Assembly (NCBI GenBank): GCA_019359615.1
Contig: JAHHHA010000030.1
Location: 1-64,000 of the forward strand
Reading direction: 5' to 3'
DNA from: Cyanosarcina radialis HA8281-LM2
Lineage (GTDB): Bacteria > Cyanobacteriota > Cyanobacteriia > Cyanobacteriales > CCAP-1448
DNA: 64,000 nt
A program made the translations under genes and the position numbers. How positions within the stretch are numbered: the stretch's first letter is position 1; the number at the start of each line of letters is the position of its first letter. Positions 17,920 through 26,913 of this stretch are shown one piece after another. Under the pieces are notes generated by a model. The model made no database searches, was not told the DNA's origin, and was given only the letters and a program-made list of their open reading frames with translations.

Positions 17920-18040
17920 AGCCATAACTGCTAGGGGGTCAAAACTCCTGCTAATAATAGCAAAAGGCGATCGCTCTCTATCTATCTTTGTCGGGTAGAA
18001 TAGATGGCGATCGCTCATAACAGCAACAACGAAAGACAAA

Positions 18041-18238
18041 ATGAACGTACAAGAGCAAGCGATCGCTAAAATTCGTCAACTGCCAGAACCACTCTTGCAG
18101 GAGGTGGATGATTTTATCGATTTCCTGTTGATGAAGAACTATCTAGAAGGGAGAGAAATTGTTGAGTCAGATTTTTCTGATTATCTGAAAAACTTGGAGG
18201 ATTATGAGGAAAGTTTAGCGCGGGGAGAAATCAAGTAG
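18041..18238 (+). CDS. DUF2281-type antitoxin, without a same-strand toxin
   Basis: 65 residues of the DUF2281/VapB-like kind: AIAKIRQLPEPLLQEVDDFI and DFLLMKN, then an acidic tail (ESDFSDYL, EESLARGEIK). In this family a PIN or RelE toxin normally follows on the same strand; here the next reading frame is a decayed PIN toxin on the opposite strand. The gene therefore looks like a lone antitoxin. Confidence 0.65.
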   Translation: MNVQEQAIAKIRQLPEPLLQEVDDFIDFLLMKNYLEGREIVESDFSDYLKNLEDYEESLARGEIK

Positions 18239-18250
18239 TAACGATCGCCT

Positions 18251-18661
18251 TTACCATTTTTGGATAGATAGACCGACAATATCATCAAAGGATTTATCTC
18301 GTGTTACCAATATCAAGTTATGTTGCATAGCTGTTGCTGCTATCCAAATGTCATTTTCAGGAATGCGGATTTTTCTTGCCTGCAAATATCTTTTGATATC
18401 AAGATAGTAAAAAGCTGTTTCTCGATCGCAATCCAATACAGATATAAAGTCTGGCGTTATAAATTACTGAATAACTGCTCTATTATCTTCAATATTATTG
18501 GTATCAGAAATACCATAATAAAGTTCTCCCACGACAATAGCTGATGTAAAAAGGAAGAAATCTTCATTATTTAGGGTATTGTTTATTCTTCCAAAATCCA
18601 TTCCTTTTAAAAGACCAATCAAGATTATAGGTTCTAGTAGATAGCAGTTATTAATTATCAA
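18251..18661 (-). pseudogene. VapC-like PIN-domain toxin, decayed
   Basis: The frame from 18661 reads INNCYLLEPIILIGLLKGM to NIEDNRAVIQ, stops at TAA, and then continues in the same frame with FITPDFISVLDCDRETAFYY and ends ILVTRDKSFDDIVGLSIQKW at 18251. This is the order of a complete PIN toxin (acidic residue near start, ExxYG, DRETA, ILVTRD...F). Two defects are seen: the in-frame stop near 18463, and loss of the first catalytic DTN motif (now EPI) with no ATG. It overlaps the antitoxin gene at 18651. Confidence 0.7.
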
Positions 18662-18860
18662 TCTGCCTGCATTCTTCTACTGCACGCTCCATCTTTTCTA
18701 AATCATCTTCTTTAATTCTGCCGACAAACTGCTGCAATTTTTCACGTAATTTTTCCGGAGATACACCTACGGGTTTTTTAAGCAACTTCAATACTTCTTG
18801 CTTTTGCTCAGGAGTCAAGTTTTCAAGCTGTTCTTTTAAAAGTGGGGAGATACTAGACAT
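18651..18860 (-). CDS. Antitoxin of the decayed PIN toxin
   Basis: 69 residues: SPLLKEQLENLTPEQKQEVL, then LLKKPVGVSPEKL and a charged C-terminus (DDLEKMERAVEEC). The composition and size match antitoxins that precede PIN toxins in cyanobacteria. The stop at 18651 overlaps the toxin remnant, as in an intact pair. The antitoxin itself looks undamaged. Confidence 0.65.
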   Translation of the reverse strand: MSSISPLLKEQLENLTPEQKQEVLKLLKKPVGVSPEKLREKLQQFVGRIKEDDLEKMERAVEECRQIDN

Positions 18861-18968
18861 AGGATTTTACGACCGTAAAGTACCATACGTCTAATTCTAT
18901 ATCAAAAACAGTAAGTCAGTAGGAGAGTATTTATAAAGACAATCTCTTCGGTTATAAGCAATAGGTGG

Positions 18969-20027
18969 CTAATATTGATTTATCTGTCTTCGCAATTCTT
19001 CTAGTTCGGCATCTACAGGTGTAACCGATTGAAAACTAGTGGTTGGGTTAACTGCTGGTATTGGTGTAAGACCAAGCATTTGTGCTTTCATGGCGGCTAA
19101 CTCATCATCAATACCGCTGCCAGATTCCAGCATCTTAAATTGACTCTCTAAGTCTGCTCCTGCTAATTCTGCGGCTGACTGAGACTTTGCTTCCATCATC
19201 CGCACTTTTTCTTCCATCCGTTCAAAGGCTCCCATGGCACTACTGGTACCTAAGTTGCCAATAGTATTTTGCAAGTGGCTATTAGCTTTAATACTAGCTA
19301 TTAATCTTTTGAGGCGAGCCTTGAATGCTTTGGCTTCAGAAATTTTGCTATCAAAAGCTACTAGATTTTGCTTGAAGGTATCTAATTTAGTTTTTTGCTG
19401 CTCGATGTGAGCTTTAAGCAATTCAGCATTTTTTTGATGTTTTTCCTTCTGTAAAAGTGCTTCGCGAGCAAGGTAATCATCGCCTTTTTTCACGGCTAAT
19501 TGAGTGCGATTATGCCATTTGTTGACATCAGTTTCAGCTTGTTCGTACTGTTGCTGGAAGCGTTTTTGAGTAGCCATGACTGGAATTACAGCCTGACGGG
19601 ATTTTACTAAGTCTTCTTGCATATCCTCAATAGCAAGATCTAGGAGCTTTTCTGGATCGATTCCTTGTTCCAAAAGTCGGTTTAAGCCAGCGATCCCTAA
19701 TCCAGCTACTGCTCCAGCCGCCGCCATAGGAGCCATACCCATACCAAATGCAGTTCCCCCTACAGCTATTCCCACACCGCCAACAGCAGCAGAAACACCT
19801 GCACCAGCAGCAGCCCCAGCTACTGCGATACCGACAGAAGAAGAATCTCCTTCTACCAGAATTTTGATAGCCTCGTATAGTGCAGCACCAGTTAAAGCGC
19901 CAATAGCTGCTACAGGAACAGCGCCAAGCCCAAAACCTGTACCTCCTGCAAGAATTCCGGCCTTGCCAACTGAGACACCAGCAGCAGTACCAATACCTAC
20001 TAAAGCAGCCCCTTCTTCTAGTCCCAT
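18969..20027 (-). CDS. PspA/IM30-family protein with N-terminal Gly/Ala-rich membrane domain
   Basis: 352 residues. From ~123 to ~320 the sequence follows PspA/Vipp1 proteins: GIDPEKLLDLAIEDMQEDLV, KSRQAVIPVMATQKR, a long coiled coil, then FERMEEKVRMMEAKSQSAAE and DDELAAMKAQMLG. PspA-type ESCRT-III proteins remodel and protect membranes. Here the usual short amphipathic first helix is replaced by ~120 residues with two similar Gly/Ala-rich hydrophobic units (AVPVAAIGALTGAALYEAIK and APMAAAGAVAGLGIAGL), both including a GGTGFGLG / GGTAFGMG motif. This looks like a membrane-inserted glycine-zipper domain. Function is inferred. Confidence 0.75.
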   Translation of the reverse strand: MGLEEGAALVGIGTAAGVSVGKAGILAGGTGFGLGAVPVAAIGALTGAALYEAIKILVEGDSSSVGIAVAGAAAGAGVSAAVGGVGIAVGGTAFGMGMAPMAAAGAVAGLGIAGLNRLLEQGIDPEKLLDLAIEDMQEDLVKSRQAVIPVMATQKRFQQQYEQAETDVNKWHNRTQLAVKKGDDYLAREALLQKEKHQKNAELLKAHIEQQKTKLDTFKQNLVAFDSKISEAKAFKARLKRLIASIKANSHLQNTIGNLGTSSAMGAFERMEEKVRMMEAKSQSAAELAGADLESQFKMLESGSGIDDELAAMKAQMLGLTPIPAVNPTTSFQSVTPVDAELEELRRQINQY

Positions 20028-20248
20028 TTTTGCTTGTTAACTATAACTACAGGAATATGCACAGCTATCAGCATAAAACTTAGTTCAACGTCGTGGCTTC
20101 GTGATAATTACGGAATTTTGTTACCAAATACCACCAGATCTTCTAGTCTTGCCCTGTTCGGATCGATCGACTTTTTAAATTGACAAAAGCTGGGCTGCGA
20201 TCGCCAGCCCAAAATTATGAAAGAGGTTGATAATTTCTTCTGACGAAT

Positions 20249-20292
20249 TCAAAGCCTCTCCCCTCGCAGGGGAGAGGTTTGGAGAGGAATTT
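20249..20292. repeat. CTCTCC-type palindrome fragment
   Basis: CCTCTCCCCTCGCAGGGGAGAGG followed by TTTGGAGAGGAATTTT, a partial member of the family found at 13413-13617, directly after the 3' end of ribBA. It could form a hairpin there. Confidence 0.55.
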
Positions 20293-20294
20293 TC

Positions 20295-22112
20295 CTAAAC
20301 CGACTTGCTGAAACGGTAGATTTTTTGAGTTTCCAGCCGATCGCATACCGAGGAAGGTAGCGTCTCTAAAGAGAAGGTTTCTCGATCGAGCTTCATCTGC
20401 AACCCAGAAAACGGATCGCAACCAGGAGAAATCAAAAATTCCAAGTGTTTGAGTTGGGGCAATTGGGCTGTAGCATCGAGAATTTTAGCGATCGCTTGCA
20501 GGTAAGGATGATCTTGGTGCTGATACCAATCAGGTGTCGCTACGTGCGGTTGATCGAAGCCCAAATGAACTGTGAGAGTGGGAGTATTAAATAAAGCGAT
20601 CGCTAACGGTCTAGCTTCTTCTTGCAACAATAGATGGTTGCTAGCAGCTATGTGCCTGAGTTTCTCTAGATGTTCGTAGCGTTGCTGAACCGAACTCGGT
20701 TCGTTATCCCATTGCACCGCCAGGGTAATGAGATATGTTTGCAGCAACATATGACCCAGCTTTTGCGCCTTAGTCGCCAGGTAGGTAGAGTTATAGTCAG
20801 TGGCTTCAATAATTAGCGGTACTCGATCGACCACCTCTAAGTTATAACCTTTCAACCCAGCGATTTTGCGGGGATTGTTGGTAATCAAACGAATTTGTCT
20901 CACGCCCAAATCGCTCAGAATTTGCGCCCCCACGCCATAATTGCGCAAGTCGGCCGGAAACCCCAGGCGCTCGTTAGCCTCGACCGTATCCAAGCCCATA
21001 TCTTGCAACGAGTAAGCTTTTAACTTGTTGATCAAACCAATACCTCGACCCTCTTGCCGCAAGTAAACTACTACTCCCTCTCCGGCATTGTCGATCGTTT
21101 TGAGGGCAGCTTGCAGTTGCATCCGACAGTCGCACCGCAACGAGCCGAGAGCGTCCCCGGTCAAACATTCCGAGTGCATCCGCACCAACACGGGTCGATT
21201 GGGAAAGTTAGCCGGATCTCCTTTAACAATGGCGACGTGATCGGATTTATCTAAAGTGTTGTGGTAGGCGTAAATTTGAAATTCACCAAACTGAGTCGGC
21301 AAACTAGCGATCGTCTCCCGGCGCACGAACCGTTCGTTTTGCAAGCGGTAACTAATCAAGTCGGCAATGCTGATAATTTTCAGGTTGTGAGTTTGGGAAT
21401 ACTCGATCAACTCTGGCAACCTAGCCATCGAGCCATCGGAATTTTGGATTTCGCAGACGACTCCTGCTGGATAAAGTCCTGCTAGTTCTGCCAAATCTAC
21501 CGCCGCTTCTGTATGACCCGCTCTTTTCAACACTCCCCCCTCTCTGGCTCTCAAGGGAAAGATGTGTCCCGGTCGTCTGAGGTCGTGAGGCTTGGTAGTG
21601 GGGTTGATAGCTACTTGAATCGTCCGCGCTCGATCTTCCGCCGAAATTCCAGTCCCGACACCCAGATGGGTTCCCGCATCGATGCTGACAGTAAAGGCAG
21701 TTTGGTTGTTGTCGGTGTTATTAGTCACCATTAGAGGCAAGTCTAGCTCGTCGAGGCGATCGCCTGTCATCGCCAAACAGATCAACCCACGGGCGTAGAC
21801 CGCCATGAAATTAATCAAATCTGGCGTGGCAAATTGGGCCGCACAAATCAAGTCGCCTTCGTTTTCTCGGTTCTCGTCATCGACCACGACGATCGTGCGA
21901 CCAGCTTTTAGATCGGCTAGAGCCTCATCAATTGAGTCAAATTTAAATGAGGGCGTTAAAGTGTATGAATTTGATTCCACAGGCTGAGTTGAGAGTGGCG
22001 AACGATGATGTACAACAATATAGGAGTTCAGGTCTAGAGACGTTGCAGGCAACGTCTCATGCAGGAGTTCAGGACTATCTACTCCTCGCAAGGTGCGCCC
22101 GTAGAAGTTCAA
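20295..22112 (-). CDS. ribBA: Bifunctional DHBP synthase / GTP cyclohydrolase II
   Basis: 605 residues. Residues ~57-260 are 3,4-dihydroxy-2-butanone 4-phosphate synthase ([38 protein letters not shown]), which makes the four-carbon unit of riboflavin. Residues ~265-435 are GTP cyclohydrolase II, with the zinc Cys set [14 protein letters not shown] and [11 protein letters not shown], then [10 protein letters not shown]. The last ~160 residues are a C-terminal extension without a recognised domain. The first ~55 residues are also not typical, so the true start may be further in. The gene is divergent from the esterase gene 40 bases away. Confidence 0.92.
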   Translation of the reverse strand: MNFYGRTLRGVDSPELLHETLPATSLDLNSYIVVHHRSPLSTQPVESNSYTLTPSFKFDSIDEALADLKAGRTIVVVDDENRENEGDLICAAQFATPDLINFMAVYARGLICLAMTGDRLDELDLPLMVTNNTDNNQTAFTVSIDAGTHLGVGTGISAEDRARTIQVAINPTTKPHDLRRPGHIFPLRAREGGVLKRAGHTEAAVDLAELAGLYPAGVVCEIQNSDGSMARLPELIEYSQTHNLKIISIADLISYRLQNERFVRRETIASLPTQFGEFQIYAYHNTLDKSDHVAIVKGDPANFPNRPVLVRMHSECLTGDALGSLRCDCRMQLQAALKTIDNAGEGVVVYLRQEGRGIGLINKLKAYSLQDMGLDTVEANERLGFPADLRNYGVGAQILSDLGVRQIRLITNNPRKIAGLKGYNLEVVDRVPLIIEATDYNSTYLATKAQKLGHMLLQTYLITLAVQWDNEPSSVQQRYEHLEKLRHIAASNHLLLQEEARPLAIALFNTPTLTVHLGFDQPHVATPDWYQHQDHPYLQAIAKILDATAQLPQLKHLEFLISPGCDPFSGLQMKLDRETFSLETLPSSVCDRLETQKIYRFSKSV

Positions 22113-22152
22113 AATCGCGATCGAACTCTTTCTTCAATAATATCTCGCGCTC

Positions 22153-22806
22153 ATGCCCGATTGTATTTACCTCCATGGGTTCGCTTCTAGCCCCCACTCA
22201 GCTAAGGCTCAGTATCTACGCGATCGCTTTGCCAGCCTGGAAGTTCCTTTAAAAATTCCCGATCTCAATCGGGGCGATTTCACCCATCTGACAATAACGC
22301 GGCAAATCGAGCAAGTAGCCGCCCAATTCCCTCCAGATAACGCGCCTGTAATTCTCATTGGCTCTAGTTTAGGGGGTCTAACAGCCGCCTTACTAGCAGA
22401 ACAATACCCCCAAGTGCAGCAGTTAATCTTGTTAGCTCCCGCCTTTGACTTTCTCTCTCATTGGTTGCCTAAATTAGGGGAAGCCCAACTGCAACGCTGG
22501 CAAACCGAAAAATACTTATCGGTGTATCACTATGGAGAAAAGCGATCGCTCCCTTTAAGTTACGATTTTGTTCTTGATGCTGCCCAGTATCGAGCGGTTC
22601 CTTTCCAGCGGCAAGTCCCCACCCCGATTTTCCACGGACGCAACGATGAAGTCATCCCGATTGCCAGCAGCCGAGATTTTTCCCGTCAGCGCCCTTGGGT
22701 AAAGCTTATTGAATTCGATAGCGACCACGCGCTGGGCAACGTCATGGATGAAATTTGGACAGCGATACAACGTTCGATCTCAAATTCGATCGAACAATCC
22801 GAATAA
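22153..22806 (+). CDS. YqiA/YcfP-family alpha/beta hydrolase
   Basis: 217 residues with the esterase fold of the YqiA type: YLHGFASSPHSAKAQ near the start, nucleophile elbow GSSLGG, acid in HGRNDEVIP and histidine in DSDHALG. These are the expected catalytic Ser-Asp-His. Small serine esterases of this type hydrolyse short-chain or CoA esters; the true substrate is unknown. Confidence 0.83.
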   Translation: MPDCIYLHGFASSPHSAKAQYLRDRFASLEVPLKIPDLNRGDFTHLTITRQIEQVAAQFPPDNAPVILIGSSLGGLTAALLAEQYPQVQQLILLAPAFDFLSHWLPKLGEAQLQRWQTEKYLSVYHYGEKRSLPLSYDFVLDAAQYRAVPFQRQVPTPIFHGRNDEVIPIASSRDFSRQRPWVKLIEFDSDHALGNVMDEIWTAIQRSISNSIEQSE

Positions 22807-22898
22807 CCAGTAGTGCGTAAGTTTTGCGAACGACCTGACAGTAAGCGGAGCGTCCTCGTTAGCGCTAAGTCGATCGCCACATTATTGCGTTTCTACAT

Positions 22899-23417
22899 TT
22901 AACGCAAATACCGGCCAGCCATCTGCATGGCATCAGCCACATCGACATCGCCATCGTTGTCAGCATCTAAGAAGGTATTGAGGACAGGATTACCTCCTCG
23001 ATCCCCTTGAACTGAATTGCCACCTTGCAACATATTCAAGACTAAGGGTACTAACGTTGGCAGCATTCCTTGAACCATATTGGGGTCTAAACCCGTCCGT
23101 TGAGCAATAGCTTGGACGATTCCTTGAACTTGATTAGAAGAAAACAGGGCATTGACCGCTTGAGGATTGCTACCCATGCCAGCAAACTGATTCACTAAAG
23201 ATTGCACCTGGTCGCCACCACCATTGTCGCGTTGGTTTTGCAACGAAGAACGCACTTGGTTGCCCACGATCGATAAAGCCGAGTTTACCATCGCTGGATC
23301 GATGCCATTGTTACCGCTTAGCTGTTGCACGGTATTGAGCAAACCAGATAGTTGGTCTGGGTTGGCTTGCTGTCCTGGATCGTTAACTGCATTTAAAAGT
23401 TGGTCGAAAAGTCCCAT
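22899..23417 (-). CDS. DUF937 protein with a Ca-binding-like end
   Basis: 172 residues. A Gln/Asn-rich helical DUF937 region (GLFDQLLNAVNDPGQQANPD, LNTVQQLSGNNGIDPA, GMLPTLVPLVLNMLQGG) ends in DADNDGDVDVADAMQMAGR, which matches the DxDxDGxxxxxD loop of EF-hand/dockerin motifs. AAGGAGGG precedes the ATG. Function of DUF937 is not known. Confidence 0.8.
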   Translation of the reverse strand: MGLFDQLLNAVNDPGQQANPDQLSGLLNTVQQLSGNNGIDPAMVNSALSIVGNQVRSSLQNQRDNGGGDQVQSLVNQFAGMGSNPQAVNALFSSNQVQGIVQAIAQRTGLDPNMVQGMLPTLVPLVLNMLQGGNSVQGDRGGNPVLNTFLDADNDGDVDVADAMQMAGRYLR

Positions 23418-23432
23418 AAATTTTCCCTCCTT

Positions 23433-23651
23433 GTCGAGCTAGAAACTGCCGAGCGACTTGGGATTGAAGTCAAGCAAGTTACCCGTCAGCGACTGGCGGT
23501 TGCCATTAAAACTACAGGTAAGAATGAAGCCTTAACCGACCGCCCAGTACAATTAAAAGCTCCTGTAGATGGCACTTTAGTAAAATTATTAGTTCAACCA
23601 GGAGAAAAAGTCAAACTCGGTCAACCTCTTCTCATCTTCGCGATTCGGTAA
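23433..23651 (+). pseudogene. Remnant of an RND efflux periplasmic adaptor
   Basis: About 70 residues (ETAERLGIEVKQVTRQRLAV, KTTGKNEALTDRPVQLKAPV and GTLVKLLVQPGEKVKLGQPL) match the N-terminal biotin-lipoyl region of CusB-like adaptors, then the frame ends after LLIFAIR. The remaining ~300 residues of an adaptor are absent. It starts inside the promoter region of the DUF937 gene. It is a fragment, not a functional adaptor. Confidence 0.65.
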
Positions 23652-23814
23652 GTTAGAATTTACTCGGTTAAAAAGCGATCGCTCATTAGATCTCTCCAAA
23701 AATTAAACTCAAGGGCAGGCAAGATCGGTACTTCACGACAATTGTTGGAGATGTCTATTGCGAATTGCGAATCGACAATTGACAATTGTTGTAGTGGTGG
23801 AGAAGAGGAAAATC

Positions 23815-25143
23815 GTGAGTCAAACTTGGACGGCAGAACAAATCTTAGCACTCGCTCCCGATGCCTCTTCCGCCAAAAATGGCAAAGGCTTGGCCGCCAA
23901 ACAGAAATGGAACAACATCGGTCGAAGAGAGCGGATATTGTGGGGAGAATGCCAGGGGAGCGGCGCAAATCCCTACCGCACCCAAATCGATCTGGGCGAA
24001 CCCGCTTTCAAGTGTTCTTGTCCCAGTCGCAAGTTTCCCTGCAAGCACGGACTGGGGCTATTTTTGCTGTTTGCTAACGAAATCGGATTGTTTGTAGAAG
24101 TAGACGCACCCGATTGGGTACAAGCTTGGCTGAATTCTCGCCAACAGCGGCAGGAGAAAAAACAGCAGAAGGCACAAACGCCAGTCGATCTGGCCGCCCA
24201 AGCCAAACGCCGAGCCGCACGAGAAACGAAAGTGACGGCAGGGGTAGAGGAATTGCAAAGATGGTTGGGAGATTTAGTCCGTCAAGGGTTAGCGATCGCC
24301 CAAGATCGAGATTACAGTTTTTGGGAACAGCCAGCAGCGCGGATGGTAGACGCTCAAGCGCCGGGATTGGCCAGGTATCTGCGAGAGATGGCTGGCATTG
24401 CCCATTCCGGCCCCGGTTGGACGGAGCGATTGCTTCAGAAGTCATCGCAACTACATTTGTTGCTATCGGCATATCAGCAGATCGATCGATTGCCCAAACC
24501 CTTACAAGCAGATATTCACACCCAAATCGGTTGGAGCGTCAGCGAGGAAGAACTCCTAGCTCAGGCAGCGACACAAGAGGTAAAAGCGATCGCGGATGAT
24601 TGGGCGGTACTGGGACAGCGAGATGAAGTCGAGGACAAGCTGCGGATTCGGCGAGTTTGGTTGCGGGGAGAGCGATCGCACCAAAGATCTTTGATGCTGT
24701 TGTTCGCTCATGGAACCCAGCCATTTACAACTGTGGTGTTACCTGGAACCGTGATGACTGCCACGCTGGTATTTTACGAAAGCGCCCATCCCTTACGGGC
24801 AATAATTCGGGAACGGACAGCAGAAACTAGAGTAATTGCCCAAACCGATGGCTTTGAGTCAATTCTAGCCAACCTCGTTATTTATACGACCGCACTCAGC
24901 CAAATGCCTTGGATAGAAAGGTATCCGATGGGGTTACAAGCAGTTATACCCCAACAGCAGGAAGATAGATGGATATTGCGAGAGTCCGACGGGCAATATC
25001 TTCCCGTGGCGCGATCGTTCGATCGAATGTGGGAGGTGTGCGCCTGGGCTGGAGGAGGTGCGATCGGAGTATTTGGCGAATGGAACGGCAGAGAACTTTA
25101 TCCCTGTAGCATCTGGGTCGAAGAGCGATTAATAGTTTTGTGA
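23815..25143 (+). CDS. SWIM zinc-finger protein
   Basis: 442 residues. The SWIM signature is seen near residue 70-85: FKCSCPSRKFPCKHGLGL (CxC...CxH). The N-terminus (WTAEQILALAPDA, then AAKQKW) is typical. The protein resembles E. coli YehQ, which belongs to the yehLMPQ cluster with a MoxR ATPase and a VWA protein. The GTG at 23815 follows AGAGG; an upstream frame exists but covers repeat sequence. It heads the operon with DUF5691 and the ATPase. Molecular role unknown. Confidence 0.82.
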   Translation: MSQTWTAEQILALAPDASSAKNGKGLAAKQKWNNIGRRERILWGECQGSGANPYRTQIDLGEPAFKCSCPSRKFPCKHGLGLFLLFANEIGLFVEVDAPDWVQAWLNSRQQRQEKKQQKAQTPVDLAAQAKRRAARETKVTAGVEELQRWLGDLVRQGLAIAQDRDYSFWEQPAARMVDAQAPGLARYLREMAGIAHSGPGWTERLLQKSSQLHLLLSAYQQIDRLPKPLQADIHTQIGWSVSEEELLAQAATQEVKAIADDWAVLGQRDEVEDKLRIRRVWLRGERSHQRSLMLLFAHGTQPFTTVVLPGTVMTATLVFYESAHPLRAIIRERTAETRVIAQTDGFESILANLVIYTTALSQMPWIERYPMGLQAVIPQQQEDRWILRESDGQYLPVARSFDRMWEVCAWAGGGAIGVFGEWNGRELYPCSIWVEERLIVL

Positions 25144-25158
25144 ATCCGACTGCACCAT

Positions 25159-25303
25159 GGTTGCCCTCACCCCAGCCCTCTCCCACGGGAGAGGGAGTAA
25201 GAGGGACTAAAAGGGGGCAAGAAAAAGTAAGCGGGAGTAAGAGGAATAAAGGGAGCCGGAATCAAAGTCCCTCTCCTGCGGGAGAGGGATTTAGGGTGAG
25301 GGT
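25159..25303. repeat. CTCTCC-type inverted-repeat element, second complete copy
   Basis: Starts CCCTCACCCCAGCCCTCTCC with the ACGGGAGAGGGAG arm and ends GTCCCTCTCCTGCGGGAGAG with TTTAGGGTGAGGG. The inner GGGAGCCGGAATC matches the copy at 13413-13617. It sits between the SWIM and DUF5691 genes and may divide the operon. Confidence 0.7.
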
Positions 25304-25347
25304 ATACTCGGACTATGCTAACCAGATTTAGGATCGGGGGACTTCAG

Positions 25348-26862
25348 ATGGTCGCAGAACTTTGGCAAAATTTGTTGGGAACGGCGCTAGTAGGTACAGA
25401 ACGGCAACCCTTCACCGTTCCGGCGATGGCATCGCCTTTAGATCGCCTCGGCCAAGGTTTGACCGATCGCGCCGATGCTTTTTTGAGTTTGGCCGCAGCG
25501 GTGAATCTCTACCAACAGGCAGGCCACTTACCCAACAGAACCGCCGAACCTCTGCCCGTTGCTTGCGAATCCGACACCCTACCTTGCTGCTCTGCCCGCG
25601 CCGCCCAAGACTTAGATCTAATGCTGCGGGGAGAGCATACCAGCATCTTACCGGAATGGCTGACTGTAGCCGCACGAGTTGGGGTTCGCGTCCCCGAACG
25701 ATCGCTACCTGCTTTGCTCGGTGTCGGTGTCACTCAGTCGAGATTGCGATCGCTTATCCTTCCAGTTTTAGGGCAGCGGGGACAATGGCTGGCTAGGCAA
25801 AACTCAGAATGGTCGTATGCGATTCCCAGCGATAACGAGGAAATTTGGCAAACGGGGACAAAAACACAGCGATCGGATTGGCTGAAACGGCAACGCCAAC
25901 AGAACCCGCAATTAGCCCGCGAGAAACTCCAAGAAACTTGGAAACAGGAAAGCGCCGATCTCCGAGCAGTTTTTCTCCGGATCTGCCAAACCAACTTGAT
26001 GTTAGATGACGAAGCCTTTTTGGAAACTTGTCTCGACGATCGCAGCAAAGAAGTTCGCCAAATCGCCTTCGATCTCCTGGCACGATTGCCCGCGTCTCAG
26101 TTTTGCCAGCGGATGGCAGCATATTTAAAGCCGTCGATTCGAGTAAAAGCAGCACAGATAACCATAGAACCGCCCTCAGAATTAGATGCAGCCATGACCC
26201 GCGACGGACTATCCCTCTGGGATTCCTCTCAAAAAGATACGGGCAAACGAGCGAATTGGTTGCAACAACTTATAGGGTCGATTCCCTGCGATTGGTGGCA
26301 AAAGGAATTTTCCCTTTCGCCCGCGATGCTATTAACAACCGTCACCGATAAATGGCAACAATCTTGCTTTGGCGGTTGGGCGGCCGCTGCCCTCCGACAG
26401 CAGGATAGCGATTGGTTAGAAGCCCTGTTGACCGGGGGAGTAGGGATATTGGCTCCTCCCATGTTAGGAAGCATACTCGACGCACTGCCCGCAGATCGGC
26501 ACAGTAGAGCGATCGATCGCCTCCATCCAACCCGTCAAACTGACGATTTATTCCCGATTCTCTATGCCGCCAAACGCCCCTGGAGTGCTGCTACTGCTAG
26601 CTTGTTTTTGCAGATCGTGCGGCAGCAAATCGGCAGCGAAAAGACTAACTGGAATTTCTACTATTCCATGTCCCACGTCGCCCCGCTAATTCCTATTAGC
26701 TCGATTCCTGAATTTCTCAACCTGCGATCGCAACTTCCCACTGAGAGATACGGTGCTGAGGCGATCGAGAAATTGCTCGACGTGCTGCAATTTCGCCAAA
26801 ATGCGATCGGTGCGTTGGCGCAGCCTGTTGCGGAGCAACGTATCGCCCCTGAACCTGGATGA
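25348..26862 (+). CDS. DUF5691 protein
   Basis: 504 residues, family DUF5691 (AELWQNLLGTALVGTERQPF; HEAT-like helices; the RSWLLPVLGQ-like RSLILPVLGQRGQWLA). The ATG at 25348 follows GGGGA at a good distance; an upstream reading from 25315 has no site. It is the second member of the SWIM / DUF5691 / MoxR set, whose products are thought to work together with a VWA protein. No catalytic motif is apparent. Confidence 0.8.
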   Translation: MVAELWQNLLGTALVGTERQPFTVPAMASPLDRLGQGLTDRADAFLSLAAAVNLYQQAGHLPNRTAEPLPVACESDTLPCCSARAAQDLDLMLRGEHTSILPEWLTVAARVGVRVPERSLPALLGVGVTQSRLRSLILPVLGQRGQWLARQNSEWSYAIPSDNEEIWQTGTKTQRSDWLKRQRQQNPQLAREKLQETWKQESADLRAVFLRICQTNLMLDDEAFLETCLDDRSKEVRQIAFDLLARLPASQFCQRMAAYLKPSIRVKAAQITIEPPSELDAAMTRDGLSLWDSSQKDTGKRANWLQQLIGSIPCDWWQKEFSLSPAMLLTTVTDKWQQSCFGGWAAAALRQQDSDWLEALLTGGVGILAPPMLGSILDALPADRHSRAIDRLHPTRQTDDLFPILYAAKRPWSAATASLFLQIVRQQIGSEKTNWNFYYSMSHVAPLIPISSIPEFLNLRSQLPTERYGAEAIEKLLDVLQFRQNAIGALAQPVAEQRIAPEPG

Positions 26863-26913
26863 CCAAAAAATTCTTGCTTTTCATAATTCATCATTCATAA
26901 TTCATCATTCATC

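Noticed and set aside
23660-24472. Several frames on both strands at the beginning of the SWIM gene
   Set aside because: All overlap the clear SWIM gene out of frame.
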